Origin: Acanthacorydalis orientalis
Lineage: Eukaryota; Arthropoda; Insecta; Megaloptera; Corydalidae
Assembly: GCA_034766995.1 (NCBI GenBank)
Contig: CM068313.1
Coordinates: forward strand, 4,085,461-4,149,460
DNA: 64,000 nucleotides
Direction of reading: 5' to 3'
The first letter of the stretch is position 1; each line of letters starts with the position of its first letter. A program made the translations under genes and the position numbers. The notes below the pieces were generated by a model. The model had not been told where the DNA came from, made no database searches, and was given only the letters and a program-made list of their open reading frames with translations. Below are positions 1 to 11,560 of this stretch, in pieces.

Positions 1-540
1 AACAAGGAAGACAGTCAATAAGAATTATTGTCTCCTCTTCCAGTATCGATTCCTTTTTTCCGTGATTACCTGGTTTCCACTCTGCATGAATCTAAAAGTT
101 GACAACAATTTTTAAGACCATTCAGCACAAATCACATCTCAATCACCGTGTGTGTAAATGTATAAATTAGTTATAATTAAAACAATACGCCTGTTTAATA
201 CAAGTCAGTCTAAAAAAAATATTTGTAGCGAATGAACGTTAAATAAAAATCACAAGTGGAAAAACGGCAATCGCGTCTTGTTTACTTACTCTACACAGTT
301 TAATTCTTTTCTAGCATTCGACTGAAATTGTCTTATGTCTTCTTAAAAATCAATACGTTCGTTTTGGTGCTAGGAACTTATTAGGCGACCCACGCAGAAA
401 CAGATGGAAAAATCAAGCTAATTATTTTTCTACCCGTTTTATTCTTTTCAGTTTATTTTTAGAAACTCGACGCTCGTTAAACATTGCACAATCAAACTGT
501 CAAGTGTGTGTATGTGTTTGTATATATGTGTAAATGTATG

Positions 541-546
<6 letters not shown>

Positions 547-590
<44 letters not shown>
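547..590. repeat. (TA)n microsatellite, 44 bp
   Basis: Uninterrupted TA run followed by a short (GA)n run. Confidence 0.97.
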
Positions 591-593
<3 letters not shown>

Positions 594-919
594 AGAAAGA
601 GAGAGAGAATGGGTGTGTAAACTTCTATTCTAGCTTGAATAATTTTGTGTAGGAATTTTATTTGTTAATTAAAAAAACATTTTTTTTTAATTTTCGTTTA
701 AATTTTTGCGGTATCCTTGTTTATTTTTAAATATTTTTCAACCCTTTCTTTTAAATGTGCTTTAACCCTTTCAGGGTTGTAGCCGTGTAAACACATCTAG
801 TAATTAGCACACTGTAGTACTTTATGCGAGTACACACTTCATAGTATTGGGCACTGCGATCGTTATGGTCTTGTTTAGGCGCCCATTGTATTTATCTGTT
901 GAAAGTACATCCCGATTTG

Positions 920-1170
920 CACGGTACTCGATGGCGATGCCTTTGTTCTTAGATCAGTAATGTAGAGAAAAGTCTGTACCTTAACAAAAACCGAAACATC
1001 TGTAGATTTTTCTGTACCTTGCGCTTTGATAATGGTGTCATTGAAATTTATATAATCAACAATCAAAAATGATCAGTAATCAATTATTGAATATTGTTGG
1101 TCAGAATGGATTTTGTGGTTTATGTGAAAGATTAAAGATCATTTGTGGAAGTGAATTTTGAACCAGTCCC
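920..1170. repeat. foldback-family copy, decayed
   Basis: GGTACTCGATGGCGATGCCT at the left, ATTTTTCTGTACCTTGCGCT in the middle and AATCAATTATTGAATATTGT at the right match the foldback consensus seen at 45290-45591. Confidence 0.6.
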
Positions 1171-2139
1171 AAATCTGTATGAACTAGAGATTTTCTCATA
1201 ATATTTACTGAAAAATTATATGAGAATAAAATGGGTAAACGATTTTTTATAAAGGAAGTACCGAAAATTATTAAAAAAGATTGTTTTACTCTGGGTTTAT
1301 ATATGTCAACGTGGAGTTTCAAAAACAACTCTTTAAATGAATTTTATATAATTGTTCGGGAGAAATTTCTTGTCTGCGTATATTTAATTCAGATCTGGTT
1401 AAGTCAGTTCTGCATACCAGACCGGGTCAGTTTCGAAGAAAGATTTTTTTTTCACGAATTTTAAGAAAGTGCGAATCATGTTATAGTGTGTCTTCTTTTC
1501 TTCGGTCGTTCCACGGGGATGGCCTTTCCCCAAAACCAACCTTTATCTTGATATTGTATTGTCAGTGTATGTATGCAGAGTTTAATTCATGGAATATGTG
1601 GGAAAAAGAAGAAATAAATATTTCAAATAACTATTCTTTTAAAGAACAGCACATTTAGACAAAATGTGTCCACAAAATGTCCAAACAATTGCTGTTGAAG
1701 AATTTACCTGTAACCTAACAAAATGGATAATAAATGCCAACATACACGTTAACTAGCAAGAAGTTGCTCGTTCAGATACCTTGAACCTCCCATGGCCTCG
1801 CAATAAGATGCAACTCTGTTGGAAGATTATGAAAATTACTTCACCACTGCGATGATTCTTGAACCATGAATCTGTTTAGATATTTGTTTACTACGACAGC
1901 CCCGATGTTTGGCACTCGTTTCAATAGAAGAACTTCAAGTCTAAATTCAGTAGAGATATTTTTTTGTCGAATATTCAATTATTTATGTACAAATATGAAC
2001 GTGATTAATAAGTTAAAGTGAACTCCAAATTGAATTTTATTCAAAAACAATTCATTTTTACAGTGAAAAATGTTTGTGTTTACATAAGTCGTGCATGAAA
2101 TAAACTATTTGATATTTTAATAATAAAAAAAACCCAACT

Positions 2140-2970
2140 AAATAATTTATTTAAAATCTTTTATAAATAGAATTCCATTCGAAAACTGTACGTTTTTATA
2201 AACAATATGCAGAAAAATCTCACAAAAGGTCAGTTTGACCTTCATCTGTACTTATCTGCACATGAAGTGGAATGTCACTTTTAATAAACTGTATTATCTT
2301 TTTATCGAATTATAAACAATTTATGTATATATTTTTTAAATGAAATTTCGTACAAAAACTTAATTTTTCTAAAAAGAAAAATCTAGAAATTTGTCTAGAA
2401 ATGTTAGATCGGCTTTCCTGGTTTTATAACTGATATAAAATTAATATCAGAATGTTTAATTGTTTATCGAATAATGAATAATTTATTTATTCGCATTCTA
2501 AATAAAATTCGTCCAAAAACTGGAAAAAATTACTTTTTTTAAAACGAAAAATCTAAAAATCTAAACATTTTTGATTGACCTTTTTGTTCTTACAACAGAT
2601 AAAATATGGTATCGGACTGTTTAATTTTTAATAAGAGTATAAACAATTTATTTATATACTTTCTAAATTGAATTTCATCCAAAAACTGTATTTTTTTTAA
2701 AAAACATATAAAAATATAGAAATTTCTCTAGAAATGTTAGATCGATCTTGTTTTTACAACTAAGACAAAATTGTATCAACTTGTTTTATTTTTTTATTTA
2801 TTTTTTTTTTTAATATACACAATTTATTTATATATTTTTTAAATAGAATTTCATGTAAAATTGATACAATTTTTAAAAAGAAAATTATCTAAAAGTGTAG
2901 ATCAACTTTCTTGTTTTTACAACTGAGATAAAATTAATATCAGGCTGTTTTATTTTTTTCTGGGATGTTA
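2140..2970 (+). repeat. tandem array, about 5 copies of a 163-175-bp unit
   Basis: The anchor AATTTATTTATATA-TTTTAAAT.GAATTTC recurs near 2142, 2315, 2478, 2643 and 2818. Each unit then has AAAAACT.., AAATCTAGAAAT, TTAGATC..CTT and ACAACTGA.ATAAAATT. Units are diverged, so the array is old. A (TA)n run follows at 3000. Confidence 0.75.
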
Positions 2971-2991
2971 AACATTTTTTCACAACATACA

Positions 2992-2999
<8 letters not shown>

Positions 3000-3048
<49 letters not shown>
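3000..3048. repeat. (TA)n microsatellite, 49 bp
   Basis: Preceded by (TG)n. Confidence 0.97.
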
Positions 3049-3051
<3 letters not shown>

Positions 3052-3639
3052 TTGATAATGTAATATCAGATTTATAAAATCAGTTTTTACTTCAAGGTAT
3101 TCCATTATAAAACATTTTTTTTCCACGTCGAACAAAATCTAAAGTATAATTGACCTTGTAATAATATAAATCGTATCTGTCTTACTTTCTCTAACAGAGA
3201 CCGCGTTCTCGTTTGTCGCTCGTGATCGATTTTCATTGAAACAGTTTTATTTATTTTTTTATCGAAGATGGAATATCGCAACTCGATTAATTATGGATTA
3301 GACGTGTTCGTCTGATTTTCGTTCGTTGTTTCTTTATTTAATAAGCGTTTGTGTTCATTTCTGTAATAGGGTTTCGTACTATACGTTAAATACACTGTTG
3401 AGTTGTGTTCTGTTCTCGCATAATGTGTGTGTGTGTGTGTATTGATTTTTATGATTGTTGTTTGAACTATTCGGGTCGTGGAATTCGTTATATAGGTGTG
3501 GACTAGGAACTGAATGTTTCTGTTTCGATTTTTTTTATGTATATAGTTTTCTTACATTGTCAATATTATTTTTCGATTGAAAAAAATTATAAAAAAATTA
3601 AAAAAAAACATAAATAGAATTTCACATATGTATGTGTTC

Positions 3640-4104
3640 TAGATGTGTTTTCTGAAGATTCTAAAAGTTTTTTGCTATAAAATGTGCGGAAAATAGTAAA
3701 ATCCAATCATTCAAGATTATATATTTTGTATAATTGTCTGATTCTTTCAATCTAGTGTCCTCTTTTAAGACTGTCTATAATCGTGGGAGATTAGAAAGAT
3801 GTAACGATTATTCTAGAAGTTTTCTGACGCTTCTAAAAGTTTTTCGCAGTAAAATATGTAAAAAATATTAGAATCCAATCATTCAAGGTTAAATATTTTG
3901 TATGTTTGTGTGATTTTTTCAGTCCATTATCTTCTTTTAAGGCTGTTTGCAATCGTGGAAGATTAGAAAGACAACATTATTATTGTAGAAGTTTTCAGCA
4001 GTAAAATATGTGGAAAATATTAGAATCCAATCATTCAAGATTAGATATTTTGTATGTTTATCTGATTCATTCAACCCATTATCATCTTTTAAGGCTGTTT
4101 GTAA

Positions 4105-4105
<1 letters not shown>
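3640..4105 (+). repeat. tandem array, 3 copies of a 152-172-bp unit
   Basis: The anchor AATCCAATCATTCAAG occurs near 3700, 3872 and 4024. Each copy continues with TATTTTGTAT..TTGTCTGATT and CTTTTAAG.CTGT. The array ends in the (TA)n run at 4110. Confidence 0.8.
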
Positions 4106-4152
<47 letters not shown>

Positions 4153-4154
<2 letters not shown>

Positions 4155-4358
4155 CATTTAATAAGTTAACTGCTTTTCCGACGCCGTCGTGTCCACTACT
4201 GCTTTATGAAGTTATACTAAATGTTTGGCCAAAATACATAGTGTTTTCAAATGTTAAGGTTGGCACTTCAAAATCCTAAAACGACGGGAAAATATTTTAA
4301 TTTAAAATAGTTATGTTTGATTCAAAATAAAGGTAACGACTTAATTTTTACACCTAAC
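4153..4358 (-). mobile_element. end of a deleted mariner (11561-12775 family)
   Basis: It contains TTTTCCGACGCCGTCGTGTC then CACTACTGCTTTATGAAGTT, ACATAGTGTTTTCAAATGTT and ATTTTTACACCTAA. The same series of blocks in the same order and orientation ends the mariner at 12540-12775. Only the transposase 5' side is kept. Confidence 0.7.
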
Positions 4359-5087
4359 ATTAAGCAGTATAACAGAAGAAAAATAGTCGGTGTGTTAAGT
4401 CATTTGTGAATATTAATTTTATTTATTAAATTGTGATGGCGTATTCAAAATATAACAATGTGTAGATCATTTTAAAGATTAATAAGTTTTAAACCTTATC
4501 AGTTTTTTTAATATTTTATCTTTCATAAATCTCTAATAATACAATTCCGACCTTCGACTTCAATTAAATCGCCAACAAATCAATCAAACGGAATAAAATT
4601 CACAATCACATTAAATAACTCGACTAACTCTAATTATTAAAGACAAACTTTTATTCTCCCTCGAGATAATTTTCTTACGCCATCAATCAATAATATTTAC
4701 AGTTCTTAAATCATCTTCAATATCATTTTACACCATATTCAACAATATTCTTTTTATATACAACAATCGTACGACAGACCCAACTATTCCGTCTGATAAA
4801 TCACAACAATCTCAAAGCTTATCCACACACACCCACAGGTTTTGTTATCAAAACATTAAAAACATGTTATCATAATACAATCATTTACGCTTGTAATATT
4901 TTTAATACGAAGACCGTATGAATGAACAGTAAATGAAAAACAGAAAGCGAACAGATTCTGTAAATTGTGTCAGGTGTAACAGAACTGTACTTCGTTTGAA
5001 CTATGAATCAGTCATGCATTCCACACGTGATTCCGGATTTAAATGTGTTGGTTGATTCCGCAAACCATATAGGCTGGATGGTTTTCC

Positions 5088-5144
<57 letters not shown>

Positions 5145-5319
5145 GTAAAGAACACAAGGTATACACTGTGCATTAATCAATGCAACAGACCGTGAACTGT
5201 ATACAATAGAGAAAACGATGATGTTTTGAGAACATTTAAAAAAAATAATCCAAGAGAAATCTGTTTACATTCAGTTTGTACATAATTGTTGAAGGTGATT
5301 ACAATTCGGTCAGAGAATA

Positions 5320-5321
<2 letters not shown>

Positions 5322-5379
<58 letters not shown>
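5322..5379. repeat. (TA)n microsatellite, 58 bp
   Basis: Followed by GTGGCGCACTCAGGATTTAA (5402), which recurs in inverted form before the run at 5704 (GGGTGCGCCACTC). Confidence 0.97.
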
Positions 5380-5387
<8 letters not shown>

Positions 5388-5700
5388 ATGTATCTATATA
5401 TTGTGGCGCACTCAGGATTTAATCTTATCGAGGGGGAGATGGAAACGAATTGAACGGATACAAAAATGTTTAATGTGAATTCAATAACATTCATTAGGTG
5501 ATTATAATAATTTATTTAAAGAATAAAACCAGTTTTCTTTTCTTTTTATAAACCTCTTGAAATACTTCAGTCCTGGTTACATTAATCTCTCTGTGTATAT
5601 AGGAGCATTTTCACTCGATGATTTTGTTTTGTTTTCTAATGTTTTTCTCTTCTTTTGGGGGTACCAGTGCCCCTCGGCCCCATTCCTGGGTGCGCCACTC

Positions 5701-5703
<3 letters not shown>

Positions 5704-5760
<57 letters not shown>
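5704..5760. repeat. (TA)n microsatellite, 57 bp
   Basis: Preceded by CCATTCCTGGGTGCGCCACT, the inverted partner of the flank at 5402. Together they may mark the ends of one interspersed repeat. Confidence 0.97.
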
Positions 5761-5766
<6 letters not shown>

Positions 5767-5787
5767 CATATATACATACACACACAA

Positions 5788-6910
5788 GACTTGGAAACTT
5801 AATTCCCGGATTGGCGTAATGAGAAGACACAATTTAAGTAATATAAAATATTTTGGTATTTATTCAAAGGAATCTCCTCTCTCTACTTTAAGGCACTTAT
5901 TGCAACGTTAGAAAAAAATTAAAAAACAGCCAGAAAAGGCGTTCGAAGAAACTGTTTTCATTTCAGCGGTTACATTATTTTTATATCTCCTACGTTCTGA
6001 AATCGTTTCCCTTTGAGAACAGTTTTCATTTTAGAAAAGAGAAAACAGTCTGCTGGTGTTAGTCAGGTGAATAAGATGTGTGTTGATCTCAACAACGCCG
6101 TGTTTCATGAGAAATGGCTTCTTAATCAGTACAGAATGGGTAGGTGTATTGTCATGCGACAAGAACCAATTACTGTTTACTCAAAATTGCGGCAGCGTCC
6201 AAGAAATGCATTGCAGTGATCTCTTCATCACTTCAACATAGAATCTACTGTTAACTGTTTGTTCTCCAGAAACAAATCGTTTATAGATCACATCCTGTTT
6301 ATGGAAAAATGTAATCTCAGCATGGTTTTGATTCTGGAATTTGGCAAAAAAAACTTTTTGGGTCTTGATGATGATTTTCTAATCCACTGCATGCTCTGGA
6401 GTTTCGTCTCAGGATTGTACTGAAACACCCATGACTCATCAGAAGTGACAATGCACTTAATCGCGACAAGTCTGAACGAAATCACTGCACGATGCAACTC
6501 TTCTCTGTTTCTGCTTATTCGGCTGTGGAGGACGAACTTGGCATCTTCCTCTTTCCAAAATCTTTATGTAAAATTTGTCGAATCGTTTCCTTATTGATGT
6601 TTAACTGATGTTCAACATTCGGCGATTTTTTTGTTATAATTTCATGTAGATCGACGGACTTTCGGTTCTAATGCCATCATAAACATCCTCACGTCCATCT
6701 TGGAAACGTTTAAATCATTCAAACAGTCTAGCATGACTTAAAGTGTTACCACCGTACACAGTTTTCAACATTCCATAAATTTCTGTTTCAGTTTTTTCTA
6801 ATTACATCAAAATTTAATATTCACTCGTTGCTGCATGACGACTATAAACATAATGTATGCGCTAGCTTGTGCAGAAACAATACAGCTGTTCGAACTTCAC
6901 TTGACCACCC
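5788..6910 (-). mobile_element. degraded mariner (DD34D) transposon
   Basis: On the minus strand, pieces of a mariner transposase read in family order despite stops and frameshifts. The N-terminal helix-turn-helix region (MQQRVNIKF, then MLKTVYGGNTLSHARLFEWF, then DGREDVYDG) starts near 6835. The first catalytic-Asp block, IVTSDESWVFQYNPETKLQS, lies in an open stretch at 6288-6497. The C-terminal block (FSKMKTVLKGKRFQNVGDI) is near 6000-6045. It must be inactive. The terminal repeats were not cleanly identified, so the borders are approximate. Confidence 0.82.
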
Positions 6911-7150
6911 TCTATTAATAAAACTATGAACTATTATATACTACTTTACTTTTGATTTAATTTCATGCGACTCTAGTGATGCAGCGTCAATCCGAGAATT
7001 TAATTGACAAACTTCGTATACATAACGTATACAGTAAAATGGAGTACATAATTTAATGTCACGTTGGGAGAAAACTACTAATGCGATTGGTTTATATTTT
7101 CATTAAACATTTTGACCTACAAAAACTGCCATTTCATACAATGTATTCTA

Positions 7151-7152
<2 letters not shown>

Positions 7153-7210
<58 letters not shown>
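7153..7210. repeat. (TA)n microsatellite, 58 bp
   Basis: Uninterrupted TA run. Confidence 0.97.
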
Positions 7211-7216
<6 letters not shown>

Positions 7217-7496
7217 CCAAGATGACCGACAAAATTCTGAATAAACGCCAGAACAGAATTATAATATGCAACAGTCTGTAAATCTATAAATAGATAAATT
7301 CGAGTTGAAACTGTTTAAAATTGAAAAATGTGGTTTGTTTTATTGCAGTCTCATGTGTGTGTGTGTCTTATTTTTATTTGTTAATGGTTTTAATATTTTT
7401 GCTCAGAGGTCAGTATAACCAGATGCATTGCGAATTTTATCTCATCTTTTTTATTTATAGTAGTTTGGTATTTTCTTTATTAATTATTTCGATACA

Positions 7497-7925
7497 TGCC
7501 AGGATAGCGCCAAATATTCTCGGTCTAACATGTTTGCGCATGCGTACGCATGGCGAATCTGTGCACTGTTGTAGGATTGATGGCTTGGTAGCGTTCAGTA
7601 AAAGTTTCAATCAGTCGTAGAGTGATAGCGATAAGAGTACGGCATGTTCTTAACAATGTCACATGTAACTAAAGTTGAGTATCATGTGATAATAATGGCA
7701 CTAAACAAAAACAACGATTAGATGGGATATACGGGGAGAATTCCCCTTCATACCTCACGGTAAAAGAATGGGATAAGAGATTTTTCGGATAGGAGAAAGA
7801 GTCATTGGAAGATTAATCGCGTTTTGGTCACCTGTGGAAGTGCTCACATCGAAGACCTGATACTTAATGACCGGTGCTTAACAGTGAAAGAATTATCAGC
7901 AATGTCCAATCTTTCACAAACCGGA
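7497..7925 (+). mobile_element. mariner N-terminal fragment
   Basis: Plus-strand translation gives SPSYLTVKEWDKRFF, then a frameshifted KESLED, then LILNDRCLTVKELSAMSNLS. These are the DNA-binding region and 'VL.DRRLTVKEIA' motif of a mariner transposase. The 70 bp before it (GCGCCAAATATTCTCGGTCT...) recur near 10500, which suggests the element's 5' end. No catalytic domain follows. Confidence 0.72.
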
Positions 7926-8198
7926 AAACAAACGACAATTGTTTATAATCTTAAGTTTTTGTTAAATATTAATTTTACTATTCGTACGAAAATAAAAAAA
8001 AATAGGTATACAAAAAGTTCAACTGCCGCGATTTCATAAGAAAGAGGTTTCTTAAAAGGTAATGAGAAAAAATATCTCAATTGTACCTACATTTCGATTA
8101 TTTATTTTCACGTAGTGTTGTCAACTGATGTATTGTGTTCTAGATTTTATTTCACTTCCCGGAAACTTTGTGGAGTCTCGTAAATACTTATTTTTATG

Positions 8199-8200
<2 letters not shown>

Positions 8201-8259
<59 letters not shown>
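8201..8259. repeat. (TA)n microsatellite, 59 bp
   Basis: It ends 2 bp before the TTAA of the piggyBac-like element at 8266. Confidence 0.97.
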
Positions 8260-8260
<1 letters not shown>

Positions 8261-8265
8261 CTTAA

Positions 8266-9949
8266 CCTATTCACTGCTTGGAAAAATAAGCATGTCTTGC
8301 CCTGGGTGCAAAAAGTTTATTTTAAAGAAAACAACGGATTTTCTTAAAATTTAATATTAATTAGTTGCTGATATAGTATTTGAATGGCATTTATAGGTTG
8401 GTGCAAAAATAACTGCGGCTTTTATAATTTTAAATTTGGCACTGATTTTTCTAGTTACCGTTATCTTTTATTATAGTCACGTGTTGCATCATTCTAAACA
8501 ATGAAATTAGCACTATTGACTTCAGCTTATGTCTAATGGTTTCATTCTTTAGTATTGTTGGATATAACTTCTTAAATCAGTCATGGAGAAAGGGAATTCG
8601 TGCGATTTTGTTGTATGAGATTAAATTAGGGCGTAAAGCAACAGAAACTGCTCGAAATATTAAAGTGGTTTTTGGTGGAGAGTCAATTAGTGAAAGTACA
8701 CCTCAATACTGATTCCAAAAAATTAGTGATGGAAACGAAATCCTTGTGATGAGGTCATGGACGTCCTTCAGCTCTAGACAATAATAATTTAAGAACCATT
8801 ATTAAAGCGGACCCACGTAAAACAACTCGAGAGGTCGTAGAAGAACTCAATATTGATCATTCACCAGTTGTTCGACATTTGAATCTAACTGGAAAAACAA
8901 AAAAGCTGAATAAATGGGTACCGTATAAACTAAACGAACATCAAGCAATTCGGCGACACGAAGTTTGCTCTGCGTTTCTTTTATGTAACAAAAATGATCC
9001 CTTTCTTGATCGCATTGTTACATGTGATGAAAAGTGGAGTCGTTACAACAATCGGAAACGTTCATCAGAATGGCTGGACCGAGGAGAAGCACCGAAACGG
9101 TTTTCTCAATCAAAGCTTCATGAAAAAAAGATTATGGTCACTGTTCGGTGGTCGGCAAGTGGCATCATTCACTACAACTTCCCTAATCCTGGTGAAACAA
9201 GAACAGCAGAAAAATATTGCCAGGAAATTGAAAAATTACATGCGAAGTTACATCGTTCACGGCCAACATTAGTCAGTCGAAGAGGACCAATTCTTCTTCA
9301 TGACAACACCCGAGCACACGTCTCACAAATGACTTTAGAAAATTAAATGAACTGAATTATGAAACCTCGTCCACTTTATTCCCCGGACCTGTCTGTCCCA
9401 CAGATTATAATTTTTTAAACATCTGAGTAATTTCCTACGAGTTTTCAAAGATCAAGCTCAAAGCACTTTCGGCGAATTCGTTAATTTCAAGACTCCGGAA
9501 TTCTATCTTGTAGGAATAAACAAACTTGTTTCCCGTTGTAAGAAGTGTGTGCAGACCAATGGTCTTCATTTTGATTAATAAATATATTTTCAACTGATAT
9601 ATCCGGCTTTATACTCGATTCGTAAAACCCGCAATTCTTTTCTTACCAACCTAATATAATGATTTGAAGGGAAAAAACCTATGAGATATCTCACTGAATA
9701 AAATTTGTACATTGAGTGCCCGACTACGAGATATCTTGTAATGTTTTTTTTCTTATGAATCTTTTCATATAGAATTTCTCTTTTCATTCTGTTCCATTCT
9801 GTAGTGATCGTCGCGTAATAAATCCCATCTAGCGACAATCAGTAATACAGATGTGTAATGATCCTCGCGGGGAAAACCCATAAAGCAATCGATTCAATTC
9901 AAATTCATAACGTAAACTACGAGATTTCTCGTAGCCGGCAGTGGATGGG
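8266..9949 (+). mobile_element. piggyBac-like element split by a mariner
   Basis: The left end is TTAA (8262-8265) followed by CCTATTCACTGC. The right end is GCAGTGGATGGG followed by CTAA (9950-9953), one base off TTAA. The two 12-bp ends are inverted copies with two mismatches. The mariner at 8396-9651 lies between them, leaving about 430 bp of element. TTAA targets are the hallmark of piggyBac transposition. No transposase remains, so this is a non-autonomous relic; the assignment rests on ends only. Confidence 0.5.
8396..9651 (+). mobile_element. mariner of the Hsmar1 (cecropia) type, inactive
   Basis: The left end GGTTGGTGCAAAAATAACTG and right end CCGCAATTCTTTTCTTACCA...ACC are inverted repeats of the Hsmar1/SETMAR-type mariner, flanked by TA on both sides. 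Inside, the transposase reads RAILLYEIKLGRKATETARN, LNIDHSPVVRHLN, KWVPYKLNEHQAIRRHEVC, FLDRIVTCDEKWSRYNNRKR and ILLHDNTRAH. The first two catalytic Asp residues (TCDEKW, LHDN) are kept. The longest open part is 8879-9346; a frameshift near 9345 puts the third Asp block (CPTDYNF) in another frame, and the N-terminal part has stops. The element is about 1,256 bp, close to the 1.3 kb of intact mariners. Confidence 0.93.
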
Positions 9950-10099
9950 CTAATGAGATTCACCTTTAGTTGCGTTCTTTTTTTAAAAAAAACCGACACG
10001 TATATACAAATACACTATATATGCACAAGCACATATTATTAATTATTATTGTCTCGAGTCACCTGTTTTATTATATAAATTTCTCTGTTTATCTTACAG

Positions 10100-10197
10100 G
10101 TGACCAGCCGCAATGAGTGGGATGGTATGCTCGAACATTTTGGTCTGCCTACGCAATGTGTCAACAGTGGAGTAGCATTAAAACAGATATACATCAG
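10100..10197 (+). CDS. ARID2: ARID2 exon W1: C-terminal half of ARID domain
   Basis: The exon follows a TTACAG acceptor and ends at a GT donor at 10198. Its 98 bases translate to VTSRNEWDGMLEHFGLPTQC then VNSGVALKQIYIR. This is the typical second half of an ARID domain: a Trp in the 'W..I/M' position, a hydrophobic loop before a conserved Cys, then the ALKQ-Y helix. ARID domains bind DNA, AT-rich or without strong sequence preference; in ARID2 the domain helps PBAF engage chromatin. The exon starts in phase 0 and ends in phase 2, with the split Arg codon completed by W2. The first ARID helices and the start codon are not in the window. Confidence 0.95.
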
Positions 10198-10496
10198 GTT
10201 TGTATTATCGTTACGTTAGTTTACGCTGCCATACACGGAAATAACATTCAGACACACAATACACACATATGAGTCAGTTGTATTTCACTTCGGTCGAGAT
10301 AATAGACTATAATACAATTAATATCAATTGATTCACGGAATCCACCCACGTCGCATCGTACGTTTCTGTTCTGTTTTTATTACCTCGTTTTGTTTCACAT
10401 ACGCGCGTTTCGTACGAAAATAGCTAGAGGTCAGATATGGTTCGTGAAAAATGATTTTTTTCTTAACTCTATCTTACTGTACGATTCTTATTTTAA

Positions 10497-10590
10497 GTAC
10501 GAGGGTAGCACCAAATATTCTCGGTCTAACATGTTCGCACATGCGCATTCATGGCAAATTTGTGCATTATGATAGAGATGTATTCTAAAA
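10497..10590 (+). mobile_element. mariner terminal fragment
   Basis: GAGGGTAGCACCAAATATTC followed by TCGGTCTAACATGTTCGCAC is a diverged copy of the sequence at 7497-7570 that leads into the mariner fragment there. Only the end is kept; no coding part follows. Confidence 0.55.
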
Positions 10591-10974
10591 TTTCAAGGCT
10601 ACTTCTACTTGTTGTTCTAAGTAGATATATTTACGATTATTAACATAACTATTTGTGATTGTTTCCATCTGAGTTTCAAAGTTTCAGGTCTGTCTTTTAC
10701 CCAGATTTCTTTGATAATGAGATCCTAGTCCATGACCACAACCTTCACGATAAAAAAAATATTTACGGTGGTATAAAAAGCATGCATTATTTTCTTTTTT
10801 TCTCATATACTTTCATCGGATTTTATTTATAAGTTCTTTTACTTATAAGAAATCGTTTCAATGAAATAAGTCGAAAGAAATTGTTCAGTTGTCCGTGAAT
10901 GAATGATCAGCTTGAAATAAAGTATGTAGTTCTTATTATCTATTAAGATATTAACTAAAAGTAAATAATAAGTA

Positions 10975-11460
10975 AATGTAACGTCTACTTGTTCTTTCAA
11001 GGCCACGGACCGACCCACGCCCTTCCCGATAATCCTTGTTAACTTAATCCAACAACTTCCGTCATCCTCGTTGAAAAATCCGTCGACGTTTGTTTTCTTG
11101 TTTCGAATCGACGTACCGGCCATTTTTTCTGCTGTTCCCTGCCGGTGCCCGATCGAATAATAATTGCGTACGCACAGTCTGTGTGGATACAAAACGCTCT
11201 CCAATCAATGTAGTACCACGTTGTCTAGTTGCTGATGTCGTGTTGTAACACCTCCGCAACCGTTTCTGTTTTCGTAGCACGAAACATAGTAAAGGCAGGT
11301 CAGGGACGGCGACTGCGTGAGCGCCACACACATTGCTCCCGTCGCCTGTCTCTTCCATGTCCCGCCCGTGTCAATTGTCCTCCTAATTTTCATATCAGTG
11401 CACGGTGGCGATAAAATACGATTCAACGTCCACAGGTTTTTTTTTCCCCGGTCGGCCGGT
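10975..11460. promoter_or_regulatory. GC-richer patch upstream of a mariner, function unknown
   Basis: About 0.5 kb with higher G+C and several CpGs, including CCGGTCGGCCGG near 11449. It lies 780 bp after exon W1. Minus-strand ORFs (121, 98 and 73 codons) overlap here but match no family I know. It may be an intronic regulatory patch or an old insert. Confidence 0.22.
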
Positions 11461-11560
11461 GGTGGAATACACTAGACTTGGTTCGGCCAAATTTTAGACA
11501 TTTTCTTTTAAAAAAAGTACAGCTTTTGTTCTGTTAGATTTTGTATGATATTAGAACTTA

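Larger units (their letters stand above)
1..10099 (+). other. non-coding stretch upstream of W1, presumed intron
   Basis: No exon of ARID2 or any other gene is visible. W1 starts in phase 0 in the middle of the ARID domain behind a good acceptor, so at least one earlier coding exon must lie upstream, probably outside the window. The stretch holds (TA)n arrays, two tandem arrays (2140-2970 and 3640-4105), a degraded mariner (about 5788-6910), a mariner N-terminal fragment (7497-7925), a mariner nested in a piggyBac-like element (8266-9949), an old foldback repeat (920-1170) and the 3' end of a deleted mariner (4153-4358). Confidence 0.7.

Noticed and set aside
5557..5911. Several ORFs with long Ile-Tyr runs here and at other (TA)n sites
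   Set aside because: They are translations of TA microsatellites with random flanks, not genes.
8879..9346. 155-codon mariner ORF as a domesticated gene or SETMAR-like fusion
   Set aside because: It lacks the N-terminal DNA-binding part in frame, stops before the third catalytic block and has no splice link to a host exon; it is a decayed transposon.
1..10099. Possible upstream ARID2 exons (start codon, first ARID helices)
   Set aside because: I looked for the LGGF/VGGKE-type ARID segment with splice sites and found none; the exons are probably outside the window.
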